Assembly: GCF_009931655.1 (NCBI RefSeq)
Contig: NZ_CP047984.1
Span: forward strand, 310,001-374,000
DNA: 64,000 nucleotides
Reading direction: 5' to 3'
DNA from: Pontibacter russatus
Lineage (GTDB): Bacteria > Bacteroidota > Bacteroidia > Cytophagales > Hymenobacteraceae
Under the pieces are notes generated by a model that had not been told where the DNA came from, did no database searches, and saw only the letters and a program-made list of their open reading frames with translations. How positions within the stretch are numbered: position 1 is the first letter of the stretch; every line of letters starts with the position of its first letter. Below, one piece after another: positions 17,799 through 26,455 of this stretch. The position numbers and the translations under genes were made by a program.

Positions 17799-18911
17799 AT
17801 GGCTGAAAAGTATCTTCTCCTCAACGGCAAAAAGTTTTACTACGATGAAATCTCCGGGTACTCGTTCCGGAACAGCATTCCGCTGAACGGGTATGAGACA
17901 AAGACGCTGGAGTTCTGCCGCAGCTGGCTGAACGGGGTGCAGGAGTTCCCGATGCAGACTTCCGGCTCCACAGGGGAGCCCAAAAACATCCCGCTCACCC
18001 GGCGGCAGATGGAGGCCAGCGCCCGCCGCACCACCCGCCTCCTGCAGTTGCAGCCCGGCGACAGCGCGTTCATCTGCCTCAACACCGATTTTATTGCGGG
18101 CATGATGATGCTGGTCCGCGGGTTTCAGGCTGATCTGCAAATGACGATTGTGGAGCCCGTGAGCAACCCACTGGCCCTGGTGAGCCGCGACGAGAAGTTC
18201 GACTTCTTTTCCTTTGTGCCGATGCAGCTGCAAACTATTCTGCACGATATGCCGGAGGCGCTGCCCCAGTTGAATGGTGCCAAAGGCATCTTAGTCGGCG
18301 GCGCCCCCGTCACGCTTTCCCTGCAACGCGAATTGCAGCGGATAAAGCCCCCCGTGTACCTGACCTACGGCATGACCGAGACAGCCTCGCACATCGCGGT
18401 GCGCCGCCTCAACGGACCGGAGGCAGCCGATTATTACGAAGTGCTCGACAACATCCAAATCAGCATGGACAAACGCGGCTGCCTGACCATAAAAGGCGAT
18501 GTGACGAACAATGAAGTGCTGGTGACAAACGACATCGTGGAGCTCCTCACCCCCACCCGCTTTCGCTGGATTGGCCGGGCCGATAACGTCATCAATACGG
18601 GCGGTGTGAAAGTGCAGATAGAGCGGGTGGAGCTTGCCGTGGCAGAGGCGCTCAGCACGATAGATGAGGCGCAGCGCTTTTTTGTGGCCGCACAGCCCGA
18701 CGAGCTTTTGGGGGAGAAAATTGTGCTGATACTGGAGGGAGTTGCGCAGCCGCAGGCGGCAGAGGAAGCGCTATTGAACCGGATGCACGCGCTGCTGCAG
18801 AAGTTTGAGGTACCGAAGCAAATCTTATACAGCCCATCTTTTTCAGAGACAGCCTCCGGCAAGGTTTCTCGGCGCATCACCCTCCGGAAAATGGGCCTGT
18901 CTTCAGATTGA
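17799..18911 (+). CDS. menE: O-succinylbenzoate-CoA ligase-like AMP-binding protein
   Basis: 370 residues, short for the ANL superfamily (usually 450-550) but typical of Bacteroidetes MenE. MQTSGSTGEPKNIPLT is the AMP-binding P-loop, LTYGMTETASH the adenine motif, WIGRADNVINTGG the hinge and SGKVSRRITL ends with the conserved C-terminal lysine. It activates o-succinylbenzoate with ATP and CoA, feeding MenB. Assignment relies on motifs plus the men neighbours. menC and menA are not in the window. Confidence 0.88.
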   Translation: MAEKYLLLNGKKFYYDEISGYSFRNSIPLNGYETKTLEFCRSWLNGVQEFPMQTSGSTGEPKNIPLTRRQMEASARRTTRLLQLQPGDSAFICLNTDFIAGMMMLVRGFQADLQMTIVEPVSNPLALVSRDEKFDFFSFVPMQLQTILHDMPEALPQLNGAKGILVGGAPVTLSLQRELQRIKPPVYLTYGMTETASHIAVRRLNGPEAADYYEVLDNIQISMDKRGCLTIKGDVTNNEVLVTNDIVELLTPTRFRWIGRADNVINTGGVKVQIERVELAVAEALSTIDEAQRFFVAAQPDELLGEKIVLILEGVAQPQAAEEALLNRMHALLQKFEVPKQILYSPSFSETASGKVSRRITLRKMGLSSD

Positions 18912-19106
18912 TTCTTTCTTCTTGAAGGGGCTCCTGCATCTATAACGGAATAAGCGGCAGGCGCTGTATATATAGCTGTATATATAAGCGGTAGCCGCGT
19001 TCTGAGAAGGCATCGGATGTAAAATTCCGGTCTGATGGCAACCACTTTCCGCTACTCTGGCCCCAAATGTGCATATAGCCTGCTGTACCTATACTTTTTA
19101 GAAAGG

Positions 19107-19529
19107 ATGATGAAGCAAAAGCAAAAGTATACCCTCGTGCTGGCACTCGGCCTGCCGTTTACCACCGCCGTTTTCAACCACACATCAGCGCAAGAGAAGA
19201 TTACCCCGGTGACGCCGCAGCAGAAGCAGCACGTGCTGGTGAGCCAGAACGCCCGCAGCGACAGCCGTTTCGAGACGCTCTCGGGCATCCACCTATCCCC
19301 CTCTAAAAAAGGAACGTTTGAGTTGGACTTTAAGCAGGAACTGAAAGAGAACGGGGTGCTGGAGATAAAGAACAGGGCCGGGAAACTGGTCTATCAGAAG
19401 CCCGTCAGCATCTCCGAAGCGCAGTCGCAGTGGCGCTACAACGTCGGGAAGCTGAAGCCCGACACCTACCTGATCGAGGTGAAAACCAGCGACACAACTT
19501 ACTGGACCAAGTTTAGAGTCGGGAGATAA
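19107..19529 (+). CDS. Secreted protein with T9SS-tail-like beta domain
   Basis: 140 residues from the double ATG at 19107, which gives a clear signal peptide (MMKQKQKYTLVLALGLPF, cleavage near TSAQE). The remainder has a beta-sandwich pattern, VLEIKNRAGKLVYQKPVSI and LKPDTYLIEVKTSDTTYWTKFRV, resembling the type IX secretion sorting domain or the related DUF3244-like fold, but with almost nothing in front of it. It may be a small periplasmic or surface protein. Function unknown. Confidence 0.65.
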   Translation: MMKQKQKYTLVLALGLPFTTAVFNHTSAQEKITPVTPQQKQHVLVSQNARSDSRFETLSGIHLSPSKKGTFELDFKQELKENGVLEIKNRAGKLVYQKPVSISEAQSQWRYNVGKLKPDTYLIEVKTSDTTYWTKFRVGR

Positions 19530-19576
19530 AGAATTTATATAGGAGTCTTTATATAAATGTCATAAAGTCATTTGTA

Positions 19577-19625
19577 TAAGCAAGCAGCGCTGGTCCTATA
19601 TGAGTATCCCAGCACTGCTTGCTTA
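19577..19625 (+). terminator. Hairpin after the small secreted protein gene
   Basis: Arms 19577-19593 and 19609-19625 pair (TAAGCAAGCAG.GCTGG) with one mismatch and a 15-base loop. There is no strong T-run, so it may be a terminator or an RNA-stabilising stem. Between it and the next hairpin (19626-19784) no gene is seen. Confidence 0.55.
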
Positions 19626-19784
19626 TAACCATCACAGCTTCATCCGCTTTTCATCGAGCAAACCTCATGGGGCGAAAGCGAAGCAGTATGAGAATGCATA
19701 TGTCGGGAAACTTTTTTGCGCCCGATATGATACTGGCGGTTATATATGCAGAGTCGTGAAAACGCCTTCCTCCGGAAGGCCCTA

Positions 19785-19852
19785 TATAAAAGAAGCATCC
19801 TTCTCCTGAACAGGGATATATGCCTGCGAGGTTGAAGGATGCTTCTTTTATA
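19785..19852 (-). terminator. Terminator of the 3-keto-sugar gene cluster
   Basis: Perfect 19-bp arms 19785-19803 and 19834-19852 (TATAAAAGAAGCATCCTTC) with a 30-base loop. Read on the minus strand the stem ends in a T-rich tail, 26 bases after the last gene of the cluster. Confidence 0.75.
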
Positions 19853-19877
19853 TTGGTATGCTGATCCTACTGCCGCA

Positions 19878-20834
19878 CTAGGCGTTTAGTAGGTTGTTCA
19901 CGATATAGTCGTGGCTTTGGCGGATGCTCTTGTAGGGGTCCATGCCCTCCGCAAAGTTTTCCTGCTCCACAAAGATATGCTCCGCCTCAGCCTGTACCTC
20001 AGAGAACAGCTTTTTGTAATCGATGCTGCCGCTTCCAACCTCTGTGTTCAGTGCCTTATCGTTTTTATCCATGTCCTTCACGTGCCACATTACAAAGCGG
20101 CCGGGGTGCTCCTTCATCATAGCGATGGGATCCTTGCCTGCTCTGTAGGCCCAGTAAAGGTCCAGTTCCATTTTTACCTGCTCAGGGTCAGTTTCCTGCA
20201 GCAGAATCTCGTACCCTGTAGTGTCGCCGAACTCCTTGAACTCGAAGTCGTGGTTATGGTAGGCGAGCTTCAGACCGGCATCACTAATAGTTTTGGCTGC
20301 CTCGTTTATCCGTTTTGCCAGTTTCCTGTAGCCTTCGGCATCCTGTCGCAGCGAATCGCCCAGGTAAGGGATGGTGATATACGTATGGCCCACAACTTTG
20401 GCAGCGTCTATATAAGACTGGAGCAGTTCCTCATTGCCCCCGGCCAGATACGGATCCAGGCCGTAGTGCCCGCTTGGGCTGGTCAGGTTGTTGGCCTTCA
20501 GCAGCTCGCTGAAGGCATTCGCATCAAGCCCCCAGTAGCCGTTCTCTTTGGAGTAGCCATAGGTTTCCACCTCTTTGTAGCCGGCTGCGGCCACTTTGGG
20601 GATCACGGCCTCTATTCCCTCCGCACCGATCTGCTCGCGCAAAGAATACAGCTGAAGCCCGATAACCGCGTCTGACGCAGTTGCGCTGGCCACGTCTGTG
20701 GAGTCAGCAGCCGCATCGGCTGATGCGTCTTCGGCAACTTCCGTGTTTGAGTTGCAGGAAATAATGGCTGGAGTCAGAAAGACTCCGGCTGATAACAAAC
20801 CAGCCTGTCGCAGGAAAGATCGTCTTTTGTTCAT
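19878..20834 (-). CDS. Sugar phosphate isomerase/epimerase (TIM barrel), exported
   Basis: 318 residues. The N-terminus MNKRRSFLRQAGLLSAGVFL is a Tat-type signal that ends in a lipobox-like IISC, so a periplasmic lipoprotein is likely. A low-complexity Ala/Asp/Ser linker (about 30-55) precedes an AP-endonuclease-2-like TIM barrel: GLQLYSLRE, GYKEVETYG, LKLAYHNHDFEF (metal ligands), MELDLYWAYRAG, MWHVKDMD and IFVEQENFAEG. Such proteins are isomerases or hydratases of keto-sugars. It is the last gene of the minus-strand sugar cluster, 47 bases after the hydroxypyruvate isomerase-like gene. The substrate is unknown. Confidence 0.82.
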   Translation of the reverse strand: MNKRRSFLRQAGLLSAGVFLTPAIISCNSNTEVAEDASADAAADSTDVASATASDAVIGLQLYSLREQIGAEGIEAVIPKVAAAGYKEVETYGYSKENGYWGLDANAFSELLKANNLTSPSGHYGLDPYLAGGNEELLQSYIDAAKVVGHTYITIPYLGDSLRQDAEGYRKLAKRINEAAKTISDAGLKLAYHNHDFEFKEFGDTTGYEILLQETDPEQVKMELDLYWAYRAGKDPIAMMKEHPGRFVMWHVKDMDKNDKALNTEVGSGSIDYKKLFSEVQAEAEHIFVEQENFAEGMDPYKSIRQSHDYIVNNLLNA

Positions 20835-20881
20835 TAGCTTTAGTAGAAGTATGAGTGTATATATGGTTGTTTGTAAGAAAG

Positions 20882-21772
20882 TTATACATCACAAATTTTA
20901 ATGGCCTCCCGAAGGGAAGCGAGCTTATCCGGCTGCGCTGGAATAAACTCCTGCGCCACAAATCCCTTGAAGCCAGTTTCCTTAATGGCACGCATAATAG
21001 CCGGATAATTCAGCTCCTGTGTCTCATCGATCTCGTGGCGGCCGGGCACACCGGCGGTGTGGTAGTGGGCGATGTAGGGATGGCTGTCTTTGATGGTGCG
21101 GATTACGTCTCCTTCGTCAATCTGCATGTGGTAAATGTCGTACAGCAGCTTGAAATTTTCAGAACCGGTCGCTTTTGCCAGTTCCACTCCCCAGGCCGTG
21201 TGGTCGCACATATAGTCTTTGTGGTTCACCTTGCTGTTAAGCAGTTCCATCACCAGCACCACCTTGTGCTTTTCGGCCAGCGGCAGCACCTTCTTCAGTC
21301 CCTCGGCGCAGTTTTTCAGGCCTGTCGCATCGTCCATGCCGTTCCGGTTGCCGCTGAAGCATATCAGGTTCTTGTATCCGGCTTTGGCAACGCGCGGAAT
21401 CATATCGGTGTAGTTTTTAATAAGCGTTGCGTGGTACTTCGGGTCGTTCCATCCTTCGGTCAGGCTAATCTCGGCACCGTTGCACATAGCGGACTCAAGC
21501 CCGTGTTTCTTCAGCACCGGCCAGCCCTGCGGGCCGATCAGGTCAATGCCCGTGATGCCCATATCCTTCGCGGCAACGCACAGTTCCTCCAGGGATAAGC
21601 CGTTGAAGCACCAGTGGCAAACGGAGTGGTTGATGTTTCCCTTCAACTTTTGAGCAGATGTGGTAGCAGCGGCGCTGGCAGCTAAAGGACTGAACATGCC
21701 GGCCGTGGTGATGGCTGCGGTACCGGTTAATACATTTTTGATAACGGTTCTTCGGTTAGGGTGCTGTGGCAT
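20882..21772 (-). CDS. Hydroxypyruvate isomerase-like TIM-barrel protein
   Basis: 296 residues with an exported N-terminus (NRRTVIKNVLTGTAAITTAG, Tat-like, then an Ala-rich cleavage region). The barrel contains SVCHWCFNGLSLEELC, GITGIDLIGP, VMELLNSKVNHKDYMCDH, LLYDIYHMQIDEGDV, HYHTAGVPGRHE and VAQEFIPA, the hallmarks of the Hyi group. Cytoplasmic Hyi interconverts hydroxypyruvate and tartronate semialdehyde, but this exported paralogue in a keto-sugar cluster more likely handles a sugar derivative. It is preceded by the MFS gene (27 bases). Confidence 0.82.
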   Translation of the reverse strand: MPQHPNRRTVIKNVLTGTAAITTAGMFSPLAASAAATTSAQKLKGNINHSVCHWCFNGLSLEELCVAAKDMGITGIDLIGPQGWPVLKKHGLESAMCNGAEISLTEGWNDPKYHATLIKNYTDMIPRVAKAGYKNLICFSGNRNGMDDATGLKNCAEGLKKVLPLAEKHKVVLVMELLNSKVNHKDYMCDHTAWGVELAKATGSENFKLLYDIYHMQIDEGDVIRTIKDSHPYIAHYHTAGVPGRHEIDETQELNYPAIMRAIKETGFKGFVAQEFIPAQPDKLASLREAIKICDV

Positions 21773-21799
21773 ATATAAATGTTAGGTATGAGATCGCAT

Positions 21800-23065
21800 T
21801 CAGGAGAAGTTACGCACTTCCCTTGTGCCGGTGGTTGTTGCGGCGGGTGGTTGAGCCGTACCGCTGGGAGAAGCATTCCTGTCTCTGAACAGCAGCAGGA
21901 ACAGCACCAGCACTGCCGCCGCAATTCCGGCGGGCACAAGCCAGATGGCCTGCCAGTCGTGCCCGCCTCCAGAGGCTTGGTTGGCGTCTACAACCACTCC
22001 GGATAGCAGCGAGCCCATCAGCATGCCCACGCCATAGGTGGCCAGCGTGATCATGCCCTGCGCGGCGCTTTTGAAGCGCGGCCCGGCGAGGTTGTCGGTA
22101 TAAATCTGACCGGTCACAAAGAAGAAATCATAGCAGATGCCGTGCAACACAATGCCTCCAACCAGCATCCAGTACCCGGTTGCTATATCCCCGAAAGCGA
22201 AGAACGCATACCGCAGCACCCAGGCGAACATCCCGATGGCGAGCATCTTTTTAACGCCCAGCCTCACAAAGAACAAGGGCATCAGGAGCATAAACAACAG
22301 TTCGGACATCTGCCCCATGGCCTGTTTACCGGCCGCCGAGTCCATGCCAAGCTCGTTCAGGAAAGGGTTGGTGAAGTTGTAGTAAAATGCAAGCGGAATG
22401 CAGATGGCAACGGAGGCGAGGAAAAACGTCAGGTAAGAGCGGTTTTTGAGCAAACCCACGGCCTCCAGGCCAAGCAGGTCACCTATAGAGGACTTGTTCG
22501 CGTCACGGGCGGGAGGCGTGTGGGGAAGCGTAAAGCTGAAGAAGCCCAGTATGGCAGAAGCAAGCGCCGCCATCCGGAAGGTAAGCCCCAGGTTCCCGTC
22601 TTGCTCCCAGTTAAGCCAGCCGATCGTCAGTCCGGCGATTATCCAGCCGAGCGTTCCCAGCACCCTGATGGGCGGAAACTCCTTGCTCGGGTCCTGCATC
22701 TGCCGGAATGAAACGGAGTTTACCAGCGCCAGCGTAGGCATATATAAAATCATATATACCAGTATGACGGGGTAAAAGCTGTCGAAGTCTGATAAGGTGG
22801 AGGCGTACCAGAGAAGGGCGGCCCCTAAGAGGTGCAGCACACCCAGGATGCGCTGCGCCGGGAAAAAGCGGTCGGCTATGAGGCCAATGATAAACGGGGC
22901 AACAATTGCCCCGATGGACTGCGTCAGAAAGGCTACCCCCACCTGCGTGGCGGAGGTTTCCAGTTCAGAAAGTAAATAGGTGCCCAGTGTCACAAACCAC
23001 GCCCCCCAGATAAAAAACTCCAGGAACATCATGAACGACAGTTTGATGCGGGTGACCAGGTGCAT
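21800..23065 (-). CDS. MFS transporter, nucleoside:H+ symporter family
   Basis: 421 residues with about 12 hydrophobic segments and no signal. MFLEFFIWGAWFVTLGTYL at the N-terminus and PPIRVLGTLGWIIAGLTIGW in the middle are typical of the NupG/XapB family. In Bacteroidota clusters with TIM-barrel isomerases these permeases import sugars or nucleosides. It presumably brings the periplasmic products of this locus into the cytoplasm. The C-terminal tail is rich in Pro/Thr/Ala. Confidence 0.85.
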   Translation of the reverse strand: MHLVTRIKLSFMMFLEFFIWGAWFVTLGTYLLSELETSATQVGVAFLTQSIGAIVAPFIIGLIADRFFPAQRILGVLHLLGAALLWYASTLSDFDSFYPVILVYMILYMPTLALVNSVSFRQMQDPSKEFPPIRVLGTLGWIIAGLTIGWLNWEQDGNLGLTFRMAALASAILGFFSFTLPHTPPARDANKSSIGDLLGLEAVGLLKNRSYLTFFLASVAICIPLAFYYNFTNPFLNELGMDSAAGKQAMGQMSELLFMLLMPLFFVRLGVKKMLAIGMFAWVLRYAFFAFGDIATGYWMLVGGIVLHGICYDFFFVTGQIYTDNLAGPRFKSAAQGMITLATYGVGMLMGSLLSGVVVDANQASGGGHDWQAIWLVPAGIAAAVLVLFLLLFRDRNASPSGTAQPPAATTTGTREVRNFS

Positions 23066-23236
23066 GCTTGTAGAGTTAGGCTATGAAACGTATTTACAGC
23101 AATGGCTGCCCACGCCAATGCGCGGGCAGCCTTCGCTGCTATATATCAGTCGCTGGGTGCTGAAACTTGAAAAGCAGGCAGGCCACAGGAACAGTCATAT
23201 ATAGATTATCACCTGAAGCCATACTTGACTATATCA

Positions 23237-23980
23237 CTATAACTCCTTGATCATGATATCCTTGTACCACACCGCGTCGCCATGGTCCTGCAGCGCGATT
23301 TTGCCCGACTTGAAGGTGCCGAAGTCTTCCATGTCCGCAAACTTGCTTCCCGCAACCATGGTCTTCCAGTTATCATCCCAAAGGGTGGTGGTCACAACTT
23401 TCTCCCCGTTCTGGTACAGTTCCAGGTTTCCATCCTTGCTGATGATCTCCACATGGTTCCACTCGCCAGCCGGTTTCACGGTCTCCGGGTCACTCGCAAT
23501 CAGGTCATACAGGTCGCCAGCACGGTGCTTGTTGATTTTGGCGTCGGGGTGCCCTTCGTTGTCGAGCACCTGCATTTCAAGGCCGGTGTTATAGGTGTTG
23601 GCGTATTTGGCGGTGTCCTCCTCCACATAGAAGATGATGCCGCTGTTTCCGTTCTCCGAAATCTTCCAGTCGAGCTTCAGGTGGAAATCATCGTACTCCT
23701 CGTCGGTCACCAGGTCGCCCCCACCCTGTCCGTCCTGCTTCGCAGACGGATCGAGGTAAAGCGCTCCGTCCGCAATTGTCCAGGCCTGGCCTACGCTGTC
23801 GGAGCCATAGGTGTGCCAGCCTTCGGTTGTGGTGCCATCAAAAAGCGGCGTCCATTCTTCATTTGCTGCAGTTGTTTCAGCGGCAGGCTCCTCCGTCATG
23901 GTTGTTTCAGTTTCTGATGTGGATGACTGGCAGGAGAGAAGCGCTGCCAGTGAGCAAAAGGCGACAAAATTACGGGTCAT
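23237..23980 (-). CDS. DUF1080 protein, putative 3-keto-disaccharide hydrolase
   Basis: 247 residues, a lipoprotein (lipobox ending LLSC near residue 17, then a Thr/Glu-rich linker). The DUF1080 jelly-roll starts WTPLFDGTTTEGWHTYG and continues with DFHLKLDWKISENGNSGIIFYV, TGLEMQVLDNEGHPDA, GEWNHVEIISKDGNLELYQNG and KIALQDHGDAVWYKDI, all core family motifs. The family includes hydrolases of 3-keto-glycosides. Its start lies 4 bases after the stop of the upstream cytochrome c gene, indicating tight co-expression and a shared periplasmic function. Confidence 0.88.
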   Translation of the reverse strand: MTRNFVAFCSLAALLSCQSSTSETETTMTEEPAAETTAANEEWTPLFDGTTTEGWHTYGSDSVGQAWTIADGALYLDPSAKQDGQGGGDLVTDEEYDDFHLKLDWKISENGNSGIIFYVEEDTAKYANTYNTGLEMQVLDNEGHPDAKINKHRAGDLYDLIASDPETVKPAGEWNHVEIISKDGNLELYQNGEKVVTTTLWDDNWKTMVAGSKFADMEDFGTFKSGKIALQDHGDAVWYKDIMIKEL

Positions 23981-23984
23981 CGTT

Positions 23985-24536
23985 TTATTTTCTTAGAGAT
24001 AGAACATATTTGGCCATTTCCTGGGCATCTTCTTTGCTCAGGTCGGGGTGCGGAGTCATCGGGATCTGCCCCCAAACACCGGCTCCACCCTTGATGATCT
24101 TGTCAGCCAGGTACGCCACATTCTTCTCGTTCATCTCATATTTGGCTGCTACTTCCTCGTAGGCAGGGCCCACCAGTTTCTTGTCTACCTGGTGGCAGGC
24201 AAGGCAGTCAGACATAGCTATCAGGTTCTTGCCTTTCTCATAGTCCTCCTTCGCGGGGGTTTGCTGGGCAGCGGCAGGCTGCTCTGTGGCAGCGGGTTCA
24301 GCAGCGGCGGCATCCTCGGTGGCGGCAGTTTCTTCGGTAGCAGCAGGCACGGTGGCTGTGCGGTCAGTGCCGATGTCATTGATGCTGGTATCCACTTCAG
24401 ACTGGCGCGTGGCGGCGCTTACTTCTGCCTCTGAGGTAGAGTTATTATAATACTCTTCCCCTTCCAGCTGCGTTTCAGAATTGCTGCAAGCAGCAAAAAG
24501 GGCGCAGCAGCTGAATACGAATAATACTTTTTTCAT
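23985..24536 (-). CDS. Class I cytochrome c lipoprotein
   Basis: 183 residues. Lipobox LFAAC (Cys17), a long Ala/Glu/Thr/Pro-rich linker (about 35-97) acting as a tether, then a cytochrome c domain with CLACH (Cys111, Cys114, His115) and GQIPMTPHPD supplying the axial Met160. It is inferred to take electrons from the GMC oxidoreductase of this locus and pass them to the respiratory chain. It sits 24 bases downstream of a TIM-barrel gene and 4 bases upstream of the DUF1080 gene. Confidence 0.88.
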   Translation of the reverse strand: MKKVLFVFSCCALFAACSNSETQLEGEEYYNNSTSEAEVSAATRQSEVDTSINDIGTDRTATVPAATEETAATEDAAAAEPAATEQPAAAQQTPAKEDYEKGKNLIAMSDCLACHQVDKKLVGPAYEEVAAKYEMNEKNVAYLADKIIKGGAGVWGQIPMTPHPDLSKEDAQEMAKYVLSLRK

Positions 24537-24560
24537 AATGTTGTTTTGTTTAAATAATAA

Positions 24561-25613
24561 TTAAAGGCCCAATATAGTACGATTTTTCGCGTCATCTATA
24601 CCTGTGGCAGCAAAATCATCGAAGGCTTTCTCTGTCACCCTGATAATGTGATCTTTAATGAAGATGGCTCCCTCGCGGGCTCCGTCTTCGGGGTGCTTCA
24701 GTGCGCACTCCCACTCCAGCACGGCCCATCCTTTGTAATCATAGGCGGTAAGTTTGCTGAAAACAGATTTAAAATCTACCTGTCCGTCGCCAAGCGAACG
24801 GAAGCGCCCGGCGCGGTTCACCCAGTTCTGGTAACCTCCATATACTCCTTGCCGGCCTGTAGGGTTGAACTCAGCGTCCTTCACATGGAACATCCGGATG
24901 CGCTCGTGGTAAATATCGATGTACTCGAGGTAGTCCAGGCACTGCAGCACGAAATGCGACGGGTCGTAGAGCAGGCAGGCCCGCGGGTGGTTGTTCACTT
25001 CCTCCAGAAACATCTCATAGGAGGCTCCGTCGTGCAGGTCCTCTCCCGGGTGAATTTCGTAGCAGAGGTCTACGCCGGCTTCGTCAAAGGCGTTGAGGAT
25101 CGGCGTCCAGCGTCTGCCTAACTCCTTAAAACCGGCCTCTACCAAGCCGGCAGGGCGTTGTGGCCAGGGGTATACCGTGTGCCAGAGCAGCGCGCCGCTG
25201 AAAGTAGCGTGGGCATTGAGGCCTAAATTCTGAGAGGCTTTTGCGGCATATTTTAGTTGTTGCACGGCCCATTCGGTGCGGGCCTGCGGGTTGTTGTGGT
25301 ACTTCTCCGGGGCGAAGCCGTCAAAGAGCGTGTCATAGGCCGGGTTAACAGCCACCAACTGGCCCTGCAGGTGGGTCGAAAGTTCTGTAATCTTCAAACC
25401 CAGTCCTTCTACGGTACCCTTGATCTCGTCTGCATAGGTCTTGCTCTCGGCGGCCTTCTGAGGGTCGAAATACCTGCTGTCCCAGGTCGGTATCTGCACC
25501 CCTTCGTAACCGAGGCCTTTGGCCCAGCGGCAGATGTTCTCTAAAGTGTCGAATGGTGGCTGGTCGCCCAGAAACTGTGCCAGGAAAATGGCCGGTCCTT
25601 GTATGGTCGTCAT
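24561..25613 (-). CDS. Sugar phosphate isomerase/epimerase (TIM barrel), cytoplasmic
   Basis: 350 residues without signal peptide. GPAIFLAQFLGD, WAKGLGYEGVQIPTWD, VDLCYEIHPGEDLHDG, CLLYDPSHFVLQCLDYLEYI, MFHVKDAEFNPTG and WAVLEWECALK outline an AP-endonuclease-2-like barrel whose His/Glu/Asp residues bind a divalent metal. Unlike the two other barrel proteins of the cluster it has no export signal, so it acts inside the cell, perhaps on the imported keto-sugar. Substrate unknown. Confidence 0.85.
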   Translation of the reverse strand: MTTIQGPAIFLAQFLGDQPPFDTLENICRWAKGLGYEGVQIPTWDSRYFDPQKAAESKTYADEIKGTVEGLGLKITELSTHLQGQLVAVNPAYDTLFDGFAPEKYHNNPQARTEWAVQQLKYAAKASQNLGLNAHATFSGALLWHTVYPWPQRPAGLVEAGFKELGRRWTPILNAFDEAGVDLCYEIHPGEDLHDGASYEMFLEEVNNHPRACLLYDPSHFVLQCLDYLEYIDIYHERIRMFHVKDAEFNPTGRQGVYGGYQNWVNRAGRFRSLGDGQVDFKSVFSKLTAYDYKGWAVLEWECALKHPEDGAREGAIFIKDHIIRVTEKAFDDFAATGIDDAKNRTILGL

Positions 25614-25829
25614 AGTTTATGTTTAGATGATAAAGTCAATATACGAATAGAGAATTCAACTGACATCCCAAAGCGAAAGGAACCTGCTGCGGTATAAACC
25701 AAGGCTCCCTTCGCTCCACAAATAGCTATATTCTATTATAGGGTGTTAAAGTAAATGCAAGAAGCCTGCATGACAGGCTCTGCACTTGTAATTGGTATGT
25801 CTGGTAGTGGTGTACGTTTCTGATGCAAT

Positions 25830-26393
25830 TTAGGTGGCCCAGGCCCTGTCTCCTTTTTTGTAAGGCATGCAACCGTCGTATCGGCCCGGCACCGGATCAT
25901 AGCGCAGGGCCTTCGTTGCCCCTATCTCAGAAGAAAAATAACCCAGCAGCGTCAGTTCCTTCATCATGCGGAAGTAGTGGTTCGGGTCTTCCGGGGCTTT
26001 GGAGCGCTGGTGCTCTTTCTGTTCGGCGTCCAGGGCAGTCAGCAGTGCGGTGCGCTGCTTCGCGTCCAGCTCCATAAAGTCCTTGCCGAACTTGTCGTCG
26101 CTGGCCTTGTTCAGTTTCGTGATGCCCTCCAGGAATACCTTCTGATCTTCCGGCGTGTAGCAGTCGCGGACCATGACAGCGACAAACTCTCCCACGTTGG
26201 CCGCCTTCGCGCCAGGCGTGCTGGTGGTGGGCAGAATGGTTTCTCCCACCTCGTTCAGAAAAGCAATCTGCTCTGGTTTAAACAGATCGCTGACGTCTTT
26301 TGCCTTGGTCGTGCAGGAAACCAGCATTTCAGCGCTGATCAACGTGCCTCCCATCAGCCAGGCAACGGCTGTTATTGCTTCTCGTCTGTTCAT
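25830..26393 (-). CDS. Gluconate 2-dehydrogenase subunit 3 family protein
   Basis: 187 residues. Tat signal MNRREAITAVAWLMGGTL with a lipobox-like SC near residue 27. The domain has IAFLNEVGETILPTTSTPGA, VREF-like VGEFVAVMVRDCY and the terminal GRYDGCMPYKKGDRAW, characteristic of the gamma subunit of membrane FAD-dependent sugar dehydrogenases. In known complexes this subunit supplies the Tat signal for the signal-less GMC subunit. The GMC gene lies two genes upstream, so co-export is inferred. Confidence 0.88.
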   Translation of the reverse strand: MNRREAITAVAWLMGGTLISAEMLVSCTTKAKDVSDLFKPEQIAFLNEVGETILPTTSTPGAKAANVGEFVAVMVRDCYTPEDQKVFLEGITKLNKASDDKFGKDFMELDAKQRTALLTALDAEQKEHQRSKAPEDPNHYFRMMKELTLLGYFSSEIGATKALRYDPVPGRYDGCMPYKKGDRAWAT

Positions 26394-26455
26394 GTCTTTT
26401 TTATATGACAGCTAATTATCCTATATATACTGCGGGGCAGGGCAACAGCCTGCTG

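Noticed and set aside
23104-23131. GGCTGCCC...GGGCAGCC hairpin between the DUF1080 and MFS genes as a terminator
   Set aside because: Only 8-bp arms and no T-run on the minus strand; too weak to split the cluster into two units.
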